Of a stretch of 57,898 nucleotides of DNA, positions 43,096 through 51,814 are shown piece after piece (positions within the stretch are counted from its first letter, which is position 1; each line of letters begins with the position of its first letter). Both the position numbers and the translations under genes were made by a program. The notes below the pieces were generated by a model. That model saw only the letters and a list, made by a program, of their open reading frames with translations. It did not search any database and was not told where the DNA came from. The DNA is from Lachnospiraceae bacterium (lineage in GTDB: Bacteria > Bacillota > Clostridia > Lachnospirales > Lachnospiraceae), in contig JAGHER010000039.1 in NCBI GenBank assembly GCA_017889125.1, forward strand, positions 1-57,898, in the 5' to 3' direction.

Positions 43096-43809
43096 TCACG
43101 CCTCCGCTTCCACCATAAACCTCTCGCCTCGCCCGCCAATCTTCACCACGCAGTCCCGGAAGGGGCTGTCCGGATGCTCCGCAAACCAGCGGTCAATAAT
43201 GCCGTAATCCTCCCAGCAGTGCATAGGAAATACCTTCCGCGGGCACGCCGTTTCCAGAAAATAATCCATTCCAAGGCAGTAATCCTTTTCCTGACGGGGA
43301 TCCAGAGGCACGAAGGCCGCGTCAATCCTGCGGCCCCGGAGAACCTCCAGATTCTTCCGGTAGTTTTCCTGCATCTGCCGGTTCCAGCCCTCCGGCTCTC
43401 CCTCCCAGCGCCAGTCATTCAGATCTCCTGCATGATAGATGGTCATGCCCTCTGTCTCCACCAGGAACGCCACCCCCTCATCGGTAGATTTAAGGGTAGT
43501 GACCTGAAGCCGCCCATCCTGCCACTGCTGCCGGGGCTTTAAGGACGCCAGCTTATCCTGCACTTCCTCCGGCACACGGCTGCGCCAGATGTCCCGGGAA
43601 AAGACGAAGCAAATCTCCGGGTGCTCCTTGGCCAGTTCAAACACCTGGGGATTAAAATGATCGCCATGCCGGTGGCTGGCAAAGACGTACAATGGCTTTG
43701 TGTCCGCAAGAGGCGGAATCTCCCCCTGATAGTAATCAAAAAGCAGAAGAGCCTGCTCCGTCTCCACCAAGAATCCACTGTGCCCAATATACGTAATCTC
43801 CATCCTCAC
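43096..43809 (-). CDS. MBL-fold metallohydrolase
   Basis: This 237-aa metallo-beta-lactamase-fold protein has the metal-binding motif SHRHGDHF, the Asp-bearing IYHAGDLNDW and a late His in FPMHCWEDY. It is of the UlaG-like/RNase Z-related single-domain type. The substrate is unknown. The start is GTG at 43809 with AAAGGA about 10 nt upstream; ATG two codons later is possible. Confidence 0.88.
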   Translation of the reverse strand: MRMEITYIGHSGFLVETEQALLLFDYYQGEIPPLADTKPLYVFASHRHGDHFNPQVFELAKEHPEICFVFSRDIWRSRVPEEVQDKLASLKPRQQWQDGRLQVTTLKSTDEGVAFLVETEGMTIYHAGDLNDWRWEGEPEGWNRQMQENYRKNLEVLRGRRIDAAFVPLDPRQEKDYCLGMDYFLETACPRKVFPMHCWEDYGIIDRWFAEHPDSPFRDCVVKIGGRGERFMVEAEA

Positions 43810-43928
43810 GCTGCCGCCGTCCTTTCTCTTCCCTCTTATTACCGGTCTGCCACAGGAAACATATTCAGTTTAACACAGTCCGCGCTATTCTTCTATCCCT
43901 TCTTTTTATTTATCAATCCTCAAAGATA

Positions 43929-44045
43929 TTTCCTCTGAAAGTCCGCTGCCGGATAGGCGGCATAAATTCAGGGATGCCCCATGCGCCCGCCAAACTTTCA
44001 TGGATTGGTAGTGCACCCGTCCGCCGGGCGCGTGTAGGTTTATTC
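43929..44045. repeat. Dispersed structured repeat, copy 3, abutting the cysK stop
   Basis: This 117-bp element matches copies 1 and 2 through TTCAGGGATGCCCCATGCG and the closing GTAGGTTTA. Inverted arms are CATGCGCCCG and a slightly diverged CGGGCGCGTG. The TAA of cysK (44042-44040) lies inside the terminal TTTA, so the element is fused to the end of the gene. It occupies half of the 230-bp gap between the MBL gene and cysK. Confidence 0.9.
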
Positions 44046-44972
44046 CGTAAACAATGCTGTAGAATAATACCGATCGCCAGAATCCGGCAGCAGCGCTACA
44101 ATGGTTTTGCCTTGATTTTCCGGCTTCTTTGCCAGCTCAATTGCCGCATGAAGGGCTGCGCCGGAGGAAATGCCGACTGATATACCTTCCGTCTTTGCCA
44201 GCTGCTTCGCAGCAGCAAAGGCTTCCTCGTTTTTCACAGGAAAAACTGCATCGTACACATGCGTATTCAGTACATCCGGTACAAAACCGGCACCAATGCC
44301 CTGAATCTTGTGAGAACCGCTTCTGCCTTCGGACAATACCGGAGAATCCGCAGGCTCCACAGCAATAATCTGCACTTCCGGCTTCTGCTGCTTCAGATAT
44401 TCGCCTACACCGGTGATTGTGCCGCCCGTACCGACACCGGCTACGAAAATATCAACTTTTCCGTCGGTATCTAGCCAGATCTCTGGGCCGGTAGTTGCCT
44501 TATGGATTGCCGGATTGGCAGGGTTCACAAACTGCCCTGGAATAAAGCTGTTGGGAATTTCCCTGGACAGTTCCTCGGCCTTAGCTATGGCTCCCTTCAT
44601 TCCTTTGGAACCTTCGGTAAGAACCAACTCTGCGCCATAAGATTTCAAAATATTTCGGCGCTCTACGCTCATGGTTTCCGGCATTGTAATAATCAGACGA
44701 TAGCCTTTGGCGGCGGCGATGGCCGCAAGGCCAATGCCGGTGTTGCCAGAGGTCGGCTCGATGATGACAGAGCCGGACCTCAGCAGTCCCTTTTCCTCCG
44801 CATCCTCGATCATCGCCTTTGCAATACGGTCCTTTACACTGCCTGCCGGGTTAAAATACTCCAGCTTGACCAGCACCGTTGCCTTCAACTGTTCGCTATT
44901 TTCCAGATGAATCACTTCTACCAGAGGGGTGTTTCCAATTAGCCCCAATGCGCCCTTATAAATGTTTGCCAT
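44040..44972 (-). CDS. cysK: Cysteine synthase A
   Basis: This 310-aa PLP enzyme makes cysteine from O-acetylserine and sulfide. The Schiff-base Lys is in [14 protein letters not shown], the substrate loop is [11 protein letters not shown] and the phosphate-binding loop is [12 protein letters not shown]. The start at 44972 follows GGGAGGAAACAATT; the longer open frame runs back into metY. It lies 13 bp downstream of metY, so the two share a transcript controlled by the leader at 46322-46487. Confidence 0.96.
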   Translation of the reverse strand: MANIYKGALGLIGNTPLVEVIHLENSEQLKATVLVKLEYFNPAGSVKDRIAKAMIEDAEEKGLLRSGSVIIEPTSGNTGIGLAAIAAAKGYRLIITMPETMSVERRNILKSYGAELVLTEGSKGMKGAIAKAEELSREIPNSFIPGQFVNPANPAIHKATTGPEIWLDTDGKVDIFVAGVGTGGTITGVGEYLKQQKPEVQIIAVEPADSPVLSEGRSGSHKIQGIGAGFVPDVLNTHVYDAVFPVKNEEAFAAAKQLAKTEGISVGISSGAALHAAIELAKKPENQGKTIVALLPDSGDRYYSTALFTE

Positions 44973-44985
44973 AATTGTTTCCTCC

Positions 44986-46272
44986 CTATCTAACTGCCGC
45001 AAATCCGTTTTCCAGATCTGCAATAATGTCATCAATATGCTCTGTTCCGATGGACAGACGAATCGTGCCGGGCGTAATTCCCTGATCTGCCAGTTCATCT
45101 TCGTTTAACTGGCTGTGGGTGGTGGTGGCAGGATGGATGACCAATGACTTCACATCTGCCACATTGGCCAGCAGTGAGAAGATTTTCAGATTGTCAATAA
45201 ACTTCCATGCCGCTTCCTGACCGCCCTTGATTTCAAAGGTGAAGATGGAAGCGCCGCCGTTGGGGAAATACTTCTCATACAGCTTATGGTCAGGATGTTC
45301 CGGCAGGGAAGGATGGCTGACCCTGGAAACCTGCGGATGCCGGGAGAGAAATTCCACAACCTTCTTGGTATTCTCAGCATGGCGTTCCAGCCGCAGGGAA
45401 AGGGTTTCTACGCCCTGAAGCAGCAGGAATGCATTAAACGGCGAAATTGCTGCGCCGGTGTCTCTCAGCAGAATTGCCCGAACATAGGTAACGAAAGCTG
45501 CTGCACCTGCAGCATCCACGAAGGAAACTCCATGGTAGCTGGGATTTGCCTCTGCAATCGGCGCATATTTTCCGCTGGCTTTCCAATCAAATTTGCCGGA
45601 GTCCACAATTATGCCGCCCAGAGAGGTTCCGTGACCGCCGATAAATTTAGTAGCGGAATGCACCACAATATCTGCGCCGTGCTCAATAGGACGAATCAGA
45701 TAAGGAGTACCAAACGTATTATCGATCACCAGCGGCAGCCCATGCTTGTGTGCAATGGCAGCAACGGCATCAATATCCGGAATATCCGAATTCGGATTAC
45801 CCAGTGTTTCCAAATAAATTGCTTTGGTGTTGGGCTGGATCGCTGTCTCCACCTCGGCCAGATCATGGGCATCCACAAAGGTTGTTTCAATGCCGTAGGC
45901 AGGCAGTGTATGCGCCAGCAGATTGTAACTTCCACCATAAATTGTTTTCTGCGAGACGATGTGATCGCCCTTCTGTGCCAGAGCCTGAATAGTGTAAGCA
46001 ATTGCGGCTGCACCGGAGGCCACAGCCAATGCCGCAGCGCCCCCTTCCAGAGCAGCAATTCTCTTTTCCAAGACCTCCTGCGTGGAGTTCGTCAAACGTC
46101 CGTAAATGTTGCCAGCGTCCGCCAGACCAAACCGGGCAGCTGCATGAGCCGAATTATGGAATACATAGGAAGTGGTCTGATAAATGGGCACTGCTCTGGA
46201 ATCGGTGGTCGGGTCTGCCTGCTCCTGTCCTACATGGAGCTGTAAGGTTTCAAATTTATATTCACTCATCAT
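44986..46272 (-). CDS. metY: O-acetylhomoserine sulfhydrylase
   Basis: This 428-aa Cys/Met-metabolism PLP enzyme forms homocysteine from O-acetylhomoserine and sulfide. The family pattern is clear: [44 protein letters not shown] and the PLP Lys in [16 protein letters not shown]. The long C-terminal half with [21 protein letters not shown] is typical of MetY rather than MetB. AAAGGAG precedes the ATG. It is first in the metY-cysK operon, behind a structured leader that looks cysteine-responsive. Confidence 0.95.
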   Translation of the reverse strand: MMSEYKFETLQLHVGQEQADPTTDSRAVPIYQTTSYVFHNSAHAAARFGLADAGNIYGRLTNSTQEVLEKRIAALEGGAAALAVASGAAAIAYTIQALAQKGDHIVSQKTIYGGSYNLLAHTLPAYGIETTFVDAHDLAEVETAIQPNTKAIYLETLGNPNSDIPDIDAVAAIAHKHGLPLVIDNTFGTPYLIRPIEHGADIVVHSATKFIGGHGTSLGGIIVDSGKFDWKASGKYAPIAEANPSYHGVSFVDAAGAAAFVTYVRAILLRDTGAAISPFNAFLLLQGVETLSLRLERHAENTKKVVEFLSRHPQVSRVSHPSLPEHPDHKLYEKYFPNGGASIFTFEIKGGQEAAWKFIDNLKIFSLLANVADVKSLVIHPATTTHSQLNEDELADQGITPGTIRLSIGTEHIDDIIADLENGFAAVR

Positions 46273-46321
46273 CTTAATCTCCTTTGCAAATATATTTTCT
46301 CTTTAAGCGGAATCGGTTTTT

Positions 46322-46358
46322 AAAAAGCAAAAACCGGAAGCTCCTGATAAGCTCCCGG
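46322..46358 (-). terminator. Attenuator terminator upstream of metY
   Basis: On the minus strand CCGGGAGCT (46358-46350) pairs with AGCTTCCGG (46342-46334) over nine positions, followed by TTTTTGCTTTTT. Its 5' arm is shared with a competing long-range helix. Confidence 0.88.
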
Positions 46359-46481
46359 ACAAATGGCTGACATTATGCTGATTGATCAAGCAATGTGTTG
46401 AGGCGAACAGATGCACAATGGGCACAACAATTCACCCCCTGCCATATAATATGTCCGGGAGTTCAGCATTCGACAACACAT
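46322..46481 (-). promoter_or_regulatory. Probable cysteine-responsive attenuator leader of metY-cysK
   Basis: The leader can form a perfect 10-bp long-range helix, CTCCCGGACA (46461-46452) with TGTCCGGGAG (46361-46352), plus a further TGGC/GCCA. That excludes the terminator at 46322-46358. Two other pairings, ATGTGTTG/CAACACAT (46481-46474 with 46400-46393) and ATGCTGA/TCAGCAT (46469-46463 with 46381-46375), cross the antiterminator and would favour termination. A Cys-rich short reading frame lies across these arms. It shows no SAM-I or T-box core. Confidence 0.75.
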
Positions 46482-46487
46482 GTTCAT
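46386..46487 (-). CDS. Candidate Cys-rich leader peptide upstream of metY
   Basis: A 33-codon frame with ATG at 46487 and AGGT just upstream begins MNMCCRMLNSRT and ends CPLCICSPQHIA; it holds five Cys codons, two adjacent near the start. It overlaps the competing RNA arms. An alternative GTG-started frame (46435-46373) reads VNCCAHCASVRLN and is also Cys-dense, and an AGGGGG site at 46440-46435 could serve an internal start. Which frame is translated cannot be settled here. Confidence 0.5.
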   Translation of the reverse strand: MNMCCRMLNSRTYYMAGGELLCPLCICSPQHIA

Positions 46488-46564
46488 TTTTACCTGATAA
46501 GCATTGTATCTGGTCATCACTTTCGCCGCCTTTCACATTTTCATAAATCATTTTTATGGACATG

Positions 46565-46593
46565 ATTATATATCTATCGACCTACTATGTCAA
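46565..46593 (-). promoter_or_regulatory. Promoter of metY-cysK, with an overlapping inverted repeat
   Basis: On the minus strand a perfect TTGACA (46593-46588) and TATAAT (46570-46565) are 17 bp apart. ACCTA...TAGGT (46598-46580) forms an inverted repeat around the -35, a likely site for the divergent Rrf2-family regulator. Confidence 0.88.
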
Positions 46594-46625
46594 TAGGTTT
46601 TCAGGAAATTACATACATTTCTCCA

Positions 46626-46655
46626 TTGTTTTCCCTGTTGACCCTATGGTACAAT
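46626..46655 (+). promoter_or_regulatory. Promoter of the Rrf2 regulator gene
   Basis: TTGTTT (46626-46631) and TACAAT (46650-46655) are 18 bp apart. CTGTTGACCCTATGG in the spacer resembles CTATTGACATAGTAGG at the divergent metY -35, suggesting a shared regulator. Confidence 0.6.
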
Positions 46656-46676
46656 AGGCGGAAAGAGGTGAGAAAC

Positions 46677-47072
46677 ATGATTTCTACAAAAGGAAGATAT
46701 GCATTGCGAGTCATGGTTGACTTGGCAGAACATAACGGTGAGGGATATATCCCCTTGAAAGATATTGCTGCCCGTCAGGGAATTTCAAAGAAATATCTGG
46801 AGATCATTGTAAAAGAACTAGTTAAGGGGAAAATGGTTTCCGGGCACGGAGGACATGGCGGGGGCTATGTCCTTTGCCGAGAACCAGAGGAATATATCAT
46901 CGGTGAAATACTAGAATGGATGGAAGGTTCGCTGGCGACAGTCAGCTGCCTGACTGATGGCGCGCCTCCCTGTGAACGAGCCGCTCATTGCAAAACACTT
47001 CCCTTATGGAAGGAATATGACCAGTTGGTTCATCATTTCTTTTACAGCAAACGCCTGACTGACCTTATGTAA
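46677..47072 (+). CDS. Rrf2-family regulator, CymR/IscR-like
   Basis: This 131-aa winged-helix regulator starts with the family hallmark MISTKGRYALRVMVDLA. The recognition helix is in AARQGISKKYLEIIVKEL, and the wing is GHGGHGGGYVLCREPEEY. Three Cys (SCLTDGAPPCERAAHC) sit where IscR-like members bind Fe-S. CymR, which lacks a cluster, controls cysteine genes in Bacillus. The divergent metY-cysK operon makes a cysteine-metabolism role likely. GAGGTGAG precedes the start at 46677. The stop codon lies in the loop of a perfect 11-bp hairpin (47054-47084) that may end its transcript. Confidence 0.9.
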   Translation: MISTKGRYALRVMVDLAEHNGEGYIPLKDIAARQGISKKYLEIIVKELVKGKMVSGHGGHGGGYVLCREPEEYIIGEILEWMEGSLATVSCLTDGAPPCERAAHCKTLPLWKEYDQLVHHFFYSKRLTDLM

Positions 47073-47091
47073 TGGTCAGTCAGGCTCTTCT

Positions 47092-47124
47092 GCAAAAACC
47101 GGCGTGATTTCCACCACGCCGGTT
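47092..47124 (-). terminator. Terminator after uxuB
   Basis: On the minus strand AACCGGCGTG and CACGCCGGTT form a perfect 10-bp stem with an 8-nt loop, followed by TTTTTGC. Confidence 0.88.
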
Positions 47125-47152
47125 CTATCGAAAATTTCATTTTTTGAATCGG

Positions 47153-48001
47153 TTATACCCCAGAGTAAGAAGCAAATCCGCCGTCCACCGGAATCACCAC
47201 GCCGGTGATAAAGCCAGCCGCCTGGTTATTCAGCAGGAACAGCAGGGCGCCGTTTAATTCCTCGGCCTCGCCGAACCGTCCCATGGGGGTAGCCGCCAGG
47301 ATCTTAGCCGTTCTGGCTGTAGGCGTTCCGTCCTCATTGAACAGCAGCTTTTCGTTCTGCTTGGTCACAAAGAAGCCGGGGGCGATGGCATTTACACGAA
47401 TGCCCACCTTGGAAAAATGTACGGCCAGCCACTGGGTAAAATTGCTGATGGCTGCCTTTGCTCCGCTGTAAGCCGGAATCTTGGTCAGCGGGGTGAAGGC
47501 GTTCATGGAGGATACGTTCAGGATATTGCAGCCCTCACGGCCGATCATGTCCTTGGCAAACACCTGGCTGGGCAGCAGGGTTCCGATGAAATTCAGGTTG
47601 AATACAAACTCCACGCCCTTCTGATCCAGGTCAAAGAAAGAGATGGTGTCGGACTCAATGTCGCCCAGCTCGAAATACTCCTTGGTGGTGGTAGCCCGGG
47701 GATTGTTGCCTCCGGCGCCGTTAATCAGGATGTCGCAGGGACCAAGCTCAGCCAATACTTTGGCGTGAACCTCCTCTAAGTTTTCCTTCTCCAGCACGTT
47801 TGCCTTGTAGGCCTTGGCTGTGCCGCCTGCCTGGCGGATCTCCTCTGCCACCTTCTCAGCGGCCTCCTCATTTAAATCCAATACGGCAACCTTCGCTCCG
47901 GCCTCTGCCAGTGTCTTGGCAAACATGCCGCAGAGCACGCCGCCTGCTCCGGTAATTACTGCAGTCTTTCCCGTTAAATCTGTTCCAAATGGTAATGCCA
48001 T
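47153..48001 (-). CDS. uxuB: SDR-family D-mannonate oxidoreductase
   Basis: This 282-aa short-chain dehydrogenase has the Rossmann loop TGAGGVLCGMFAKTLA, NGAGGNNPRA and the catalytic YSGAKAAISNF (Tyr and Lys), with Ser in LNVSSMNAF. Next to uxuA it most likely interconverts fructuronate and mannonate with NAD(P)H, as the SDR-type mannonate oxidoreductases of Firmicutes do, and is not related to the long-chain UxuB of E. coli. AAAAGGAG precedes the start. It lies 125 bp after uxuA, with a large hairpin in between. Confidence 0.88.
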   Translation of the reverse strand: MALPFGTDLTGKTAVITGAGGVLCGMFAKTLAEAGAKVAVLDLNEEAAEKVAEEIRQAGGTAKAYKANVLEKENLEEVHAKVLAELGPCDILINGAGGNNPRATTTKEYFELGDIESDTISFFDLDQKGVEFVFNLNFIGTLLPSQVFAKDMIGREGCNILNVSSMNAFTPLTKIPAYSGAKAAISNFTQWLAVHFSKVGIRVNAIAPGFFVTKQNEKLLFNEDGTPTARTAKILAATPMGRFGEAEELNGALLFLLNNQAAGFITGVVIPVDGGFASYSGV

Positions 48002-48030
48002 GGCTTATTTCTCCTTTTCTGCCCACAATT

Positions 48031-48105
48031 TTGCCCGGCTGCAATCAACCTTCTGCCGCCAACTGGCGTATGCCGATTTGCGGCAAAAGTCCTGCAGCCG
48101 GGCAA
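48031..48105 (-). other. Large nested hairpin between uxuA and uxuB
   Basis: TTGCCCGGCTGCA (48031-48043) and TGCAGCCGGGCAA (48093-48105) form a perfect 13-bp stem. It encloses a smaller TGCCGC/GCGGCA stem (48054-48085). There is no T run. It may set differential expression or stability within the operon. Confidence 0.8.
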
Positions 48106-48126
48106 TGGAAAATATCACTTGCTCAA

Positions 48127-49191
48127 TTACTTGCTCAGCTTGCTCATCTTGTCAATGGCTTCAAAGAGGCCATTGATATAAGTAGCGCCCAGGGCACGAT
48201 CATAAAGTCCGTATCCGGCACGTCCGGTCTCGCCCCAGATCATCCGTCCGTGATCCGGTCTTACATAGCCCTCGAATCCATTGTCATAGAGTGCCTTTGC
48301 GATGGCAAACATATCCAGGGAGCCGCAGGAGGATAAGTGCGCTCTCTCCTCAAAGCCCTGGTTGTCCGGCAGGATCGCTACGTTTCTCATATGAACGAAA
48401 TGAATCCGTCCCATAGCGGCATACTTGGCAGCCATCTTCACCACATCGTTCTTGTTGGAGCAGCCCAGGGAACCGGTGCAGAGGGTGATGCCATTGTGGG
48501 GATCATCAACCAGCTTCAGGAAACGGTCCAGATTCTTCTCCTCGGTGATGATTCTGGGAAGGCCGAAAATGCTCCAGCAGGGATCATCCTCGTGGATAGC
48601 CATATTTACATCGCACTCTGCAGCAACGGGAATGATGCGCTCCAGGAAGTACTTTAAGTTGTCCCACAGATTCTCCTCAGTCATGGCATTGTACTCAGCC
48701 ACAACCTCCTTTAAGCCCTCTCTGGTGTAGCTGGCATCCCATCCGGGAAGGGTTAAGTCGCTGTCGCTCTCCAGGGGATTTACCTTATCCACCTGATCCT
48801 GATAGTATACCAGGGAGGTGGAGCCGTCAGCCAGCTCATGATCCAGCTGGGTTCTGGTCCAGTCGAATACCGGCATGAAATTGTAGCAGATGCACTTTAC
48901 GCCAGCCTCGGCTACACGGCGGATATTCTCGCAGTAGTTCTCGATGTAACGGTCTCTGGTTGGCTTGCCCAGCTTGATGTCCTCATGAACGGGAATGCTC
49001 TCGATCACCTCGAAATGCAGGCCTGCATCCTCCGTCTTCTTCTTCAGATCGGCAATGCTCTCCCGGCTCCACACCTCGCCTACAGGAACATCGTAAACTG
49101 CCGTCACGATGGAATGCATCCCCGGAATCTGGCGGATATTCTGCAGGGTCACCTTGTCATCGTCACCGTACCATCTGAATGATAATTTCAT
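48127..49191 (-). CDS. uxuA: Mannonate dehydratase
   Basis: This 354-aa protein matches UxuA, which converts D-mannonate to 2-keto-3-deoxygluconate in hexuronate catabolism. It starts [21 protein letters not shown]-like and contains VDKWNPLES-like [17 protein letters not shown], the metal-site region [25 protein letters not shown] and [11 protein letters not shown] near the C-terminus. AAGGAGG precedes the start. It is the first gene of a leftward operon divergent from an AraC-type regulator. Confidence 0.95.
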   Translation of the reverse strand: MKLSFRWYGDDDKVTLQNIRQIPGMHSIVTAVYDVPVGEVWSRESIADLKKKTEDAGLHFEVIESIPVHEDIKLGKPTRDRYIENYCENIRRVAEAGVKCICYNFMPVFDWTRTQLDHELADGSTSLVYYQDQVDKVNPLESDSDLTLPGWDASYTREGLKEVVAEYNAMTEENLWDNLKYFLERIIPVAAECDVNMAIHEDDPCWSIFGLPRIITEEKNLDRFLKLVDDPHNGITLCTGSLGCSNKNDVVKMAAKYAAMGRIHFVHMRNVAILPDNQGFEERAHLSSCGSLDMFAIAKALYDNGFEGYVRPDHGRMIWGETGRAGYGLYDRALGATYINGLFEAIDKMSKLSK

Positions 49192-49234
49192 GTTGCAACT
49201 CCTCCTTATTGTTTTTGCTGTTTTTGATAGTCTT

Positions 49235-49384
49235 ATTATACCTGACCGCGAATTTCTTTTCCAGTGTTATAATTGTGACTCACATTGCAAATCTTGCGGT
49301 ATCATGATAAAATAGCTAAATAAGCATAAAATTATGCTTACTTTTTATCGTTTTCATTTTCGTTTTTTCCAGAAATAGCTAAAT
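49235..49384. promoter_or_regulatory. uxuA-araC divergent control region
   Basis: A minus-strand TATAAT (49240-49235) lies 44 bp before uxuA, without a good -35. A perfect 9-bp inverted repeat TAAGCATAA-AA-TTATGCTTA lies at 49321-49340, and the 11-mer AATAGCTAAAT occurs at 49311 and again at 49374. These are candidate sites for the divergent AraC-type regulator. Confidence 0.6.
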
Positions 49385-49471
49385 TTAATTACTTTTCCCG
49401 GCAGATTGACCAAGAGCGCGGATTAAATCGCGTATCCCCGATCCCGCACCCTGCCTCAGGAAGGAGGTCCC

Positions 49472-50383
49472 ATGAAAAAAGAGCTGTCCACCGGCTTTGA
49501 CACCCGGCAGTACATGAAATCCGAGGATTTTGAAATCTTCTATTATAAAGATATCCGCCTATCCCATGTGGAAGCCCATTCCCATGACCATTATGAATTT
49601 TATCTTTTTCTGGAGGGGCAGGCCGATTACCGTCTGGGCAGTCAGCTGCACCGGCTGGAGCCAGGCGACCATCTTCTGATTCCTCCAGGCATCCGCCACA
49701 ATGCGGAGCGGGTATCCCCCGACCAGCCCTACCGCCGGTTTGTCCTCTGGTTCAGCAGGCCTTATTTTGATGCCCTCTGCCGCCAGGACCCTGACGGCTA
49801 TGGCTACGCCTTCCGCCTGGCCAAAGAACGGGGAGGACTTCATCTGCGTCCAGATTATATCACCGTCCAGGAGACCCTGGGGCTTCTCATGTCCCTTTTG
49901 GAGGAGCAGCAGAACAGCCGTCCATTCCGCAGTCTGTCCCTGCGCTTATCCATCGCTTCCTTCCTGGTGTATTTAAACCGACTGACCTATGATCTGGAAA
50001 ATCCGGCCTCCGCCTCCTACGAATCCGCCCTTTACGCCAGTCTCTGTGACTACATCAATCAGCACCTGGAGGAGGATCTCTCCCTGGACCGCCTGGCCAG
50101 CTTCTTTTTCGTGAGCAAATACCACATTTCTCATGTATTTAAGGACAATATGGGCATCTCTGTCCATCAGTATATCCTGAAAAAACGGCTTCACGCATCA
50201 AAAAATGCCATTCTCTCCGGAATGGCATTGAACAGGATCCATGAAACCTACGGCTTTCATGATTACACGGCATATTACCGGGCATTTAAAAAGGAATACG
50301 GCTTATCGCCCACAGAGTACCGCGAACAGCACTCCATGGACCAGGCCGCCGTTTCCAGGCATCGTGGGGAGCTGCCTCACTGA
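49472..50383 (+). CDS. AraC-family regulator beside the uxu operon
   Basis: This 303-aa regulator has an N-terminal cupin-type ligand domain (VEAHSHDHYEFYLFLEGQ, LEPGDHLLIPPGIRH) and a C-terminal double helix-turn-helix (~200-295; LSLDRLASFFFVSKYHISHVF, then IHETYGFHDYTAYYRAFKKE). It is divergent from uxuA by 280 bp and likely responds to a glucuronate-pathway intermediate. AGGAAGGAGG precedes the start. Confidence 0.9.
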   Translation: MKKELSTGFDTRQYMKSEDFEIFYYKDIRLSHVEAHSHDHYEFYLFLEGQADYRLGSQLHRLEPGDHLLIPPGIRHNAERVSPDQPYRRFVLWFSRPYFDALCRQDPDGYGYAFRLAKERGGLHLRPDYITVQETLGLLMSLLEEQQNSRPFRSLSLRLSIASFLVYLNRLTYDLENPASASYESALYASLCDYINQHLEEDLSLDRLASFFFVSKYHISHVFKDNMGISVHQYILKKRLHASKNAILSGMALNRIHETYGFHDYTAYYRAFKKEYGLSPTEYREQHSMDQAAVSRHRGELPH

Positions 50384-50452
50384 GCGGCAGGCCCCCTGCA
50401 GGCTTGCCCCGCCCCACGGCTGCCTCACTCCTCTCAGCTATGCCGTCTGCGT

Positions 50453-51814
50453 CTACGAGGGAATGGAAATATCCCGCTTGGGGAATTTTTTCCGGATATA
50501 GCAGAAGCAGATAAAATGCACGGCAGCGGTGATAAACCAGGACACCGGATAGGACAAATACAGCACAAACAGCGTATGCTCCCACCGGAACACGGTAAAG
50601 AGCCACAAAATCCGCAGACCGCAGGCGCCGGTCAGGGAAACCAGCATAGGAATAATAGAATATCCCATACCTCGCATGCTTCCCACCAGCACATCCATCC
50701 AGCCGCAGAGGAAATACGTGCCGCAGATCATGGACAGGCGCAGAAATCCGTACCGGATCACCTCCGGATCCGAGGAATAAATCTGCAGCAGCTGATGGCC
50801 CGCCAGCACAAAGCCGCCTCCCATCACCAGCCCCACTACGGTTACCGTAGCCAGGCACAGGGCCAGCACCCGGTTTAGACGGCTGTACTTTCCGCCGCCC
50901 AGATTCTGGCTGGTAAAGCTTAAATTCGTCTGGTAAAGGGCATTCATGGCATTGTACACAAATCCCTCCAGATTGGCCGAAGCCGTATTGCCCGCCATGG
51001 CCACAGAGCCAAAGGAATTGATGGAGGACTGAATCAGCACATTGGAAATGGAAAATACCGCTCCCTGAAAACCGGCAGGAAGGCCGATTTTCGCAATTCT
51101 TCGCAGAGCGTTTCGATTAATCCCCAGCTGAGAGAGAATCAGCCGGTAGGAGCTTTCCGTCTTCATCAGACAGCGGCACACCAGCACCGCAGAGATACAC
51201 TCAGAAATCACCGTAGCCAATGCCACACCAGCCACATCCATCCGGAAGAAAATCACAAAAATCAGATTCAGCACCGCATTGACCACTCCGGCAATCACCA
51301 GGAAAAACAGCGGCCGTCTGGTATCTCCCACTGCCCGCAGGACCGCAGAGCCGAAATTGTAAAGCATCAGCACCGGCATACCGGCAAAATAAATCCGCAT
51401 ATAAAGGGCTGACTTGTTCAGCACATCCTCCGGCGTGCCCATAAGGGTCAGCAGCGGCTTCGACAAAAACAATCCCACAAAAATCAGGAAGGTGCCGCAG
51501 ACCAGGCTGATGGTCACGGCAGTGTGCACCGTTTCCTTCACCTGCTCATCCCGTCCGGCCCCGTAATGCTGGGCCACCAGCACATTCGCGCCCACCGACA
51601 GGCCGATAAACACATTAATCAGAAGATTAATCAGTGAGCTGGTGGAGCCCACCGCAGCCAGCGACTGGTGTCCCGCAAAACGCCCCACCACGATCACATC
51701 CGCCGCATTAAAAAGAAGCTGCAGAATACTGGACAGCATTAATGGTATGGAGTACAGCAGAATTTTCCCTAAAAGCGGACCGCTGCACATGTCCATCTCG
51801 TATGACTTTTTCAT
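50453..51814 (-). CDS. MATE-family multidrug/Na+ efflux transporter
   Basis: This 453-aa protein has 12 hydrophobic segments in two similar halves. It carries MATE-typical patterns: LLLFNAADVIVVGRFAG-like LFNAADVIVVGRF, GLSVGANVLVAQHYGA, and in the second half SFTSQNLGGGKYSRLN. It would export drugs or metabolites by Na+ or H+ antiport. The start at 51814 (MKKSYEMDMCSGPLLGK) is chosen because it fits the family length; AGGG is a weak ribosome site, and the open frame runs ~90 codons upstream. Confidence 0.92.
   Translation of the reverse strand: MKKSYEMDMCSGPLLGKILLYSIPLMLSSILQLLFNAADVIVVGRFAGHQSLAAVGSTSSLINLLINVFIGLSVGANVLVAQHYGAGRDEQVKETVHTAVTISLVCGTFLIFVGLFLSKPLLTLMGTPEDVLNKSALYMRIYFAGMPVLMLYNFGSAVLRAVGDTRRPLFFLVIAGVVNAVLNLIFVIFFRMDVAGVALATVISECISAVLVCRCLMKTESSYRLILSQLGINRNALRRIAKIGLPAGFQGAVFSISNVLIQSSINSFGSVAMAGNTASANLEGFVYNAMNALYQTNLSFTSQNLGGGKYSRLNRVLALCLATVTVVGLVMGGGFVLAGHQLLQIYSSDPEVIRYGFLRLSMICGTYFLCGWMDVLVGSMRGMGYSIIPMLVSLTGACGLRILWLFTVFRWEHTLFVLYLSYPVSWFITAAVHFICFCYIRKKFPKRDISIPS

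Noticed and set aside
42331-43542. 403-codon open frame on the plus strand
   Set aside because: It is antisense to the GNAT and MBL genes, is Pro/Ser/His-rich without family features and has no ribosome site.
45286-46245. 319-codon open frame on the plus strand
   Set aside because: It lies antisense inside metY, whose PLP-enzyme motifs are clear.
46273-46560. SAM-I riboswitch or T-box upstream of metY
   Set aside because: I found neither the SAM-I core nor a T-box sequence; the alternative helices and Cys codons fit attenuation better.
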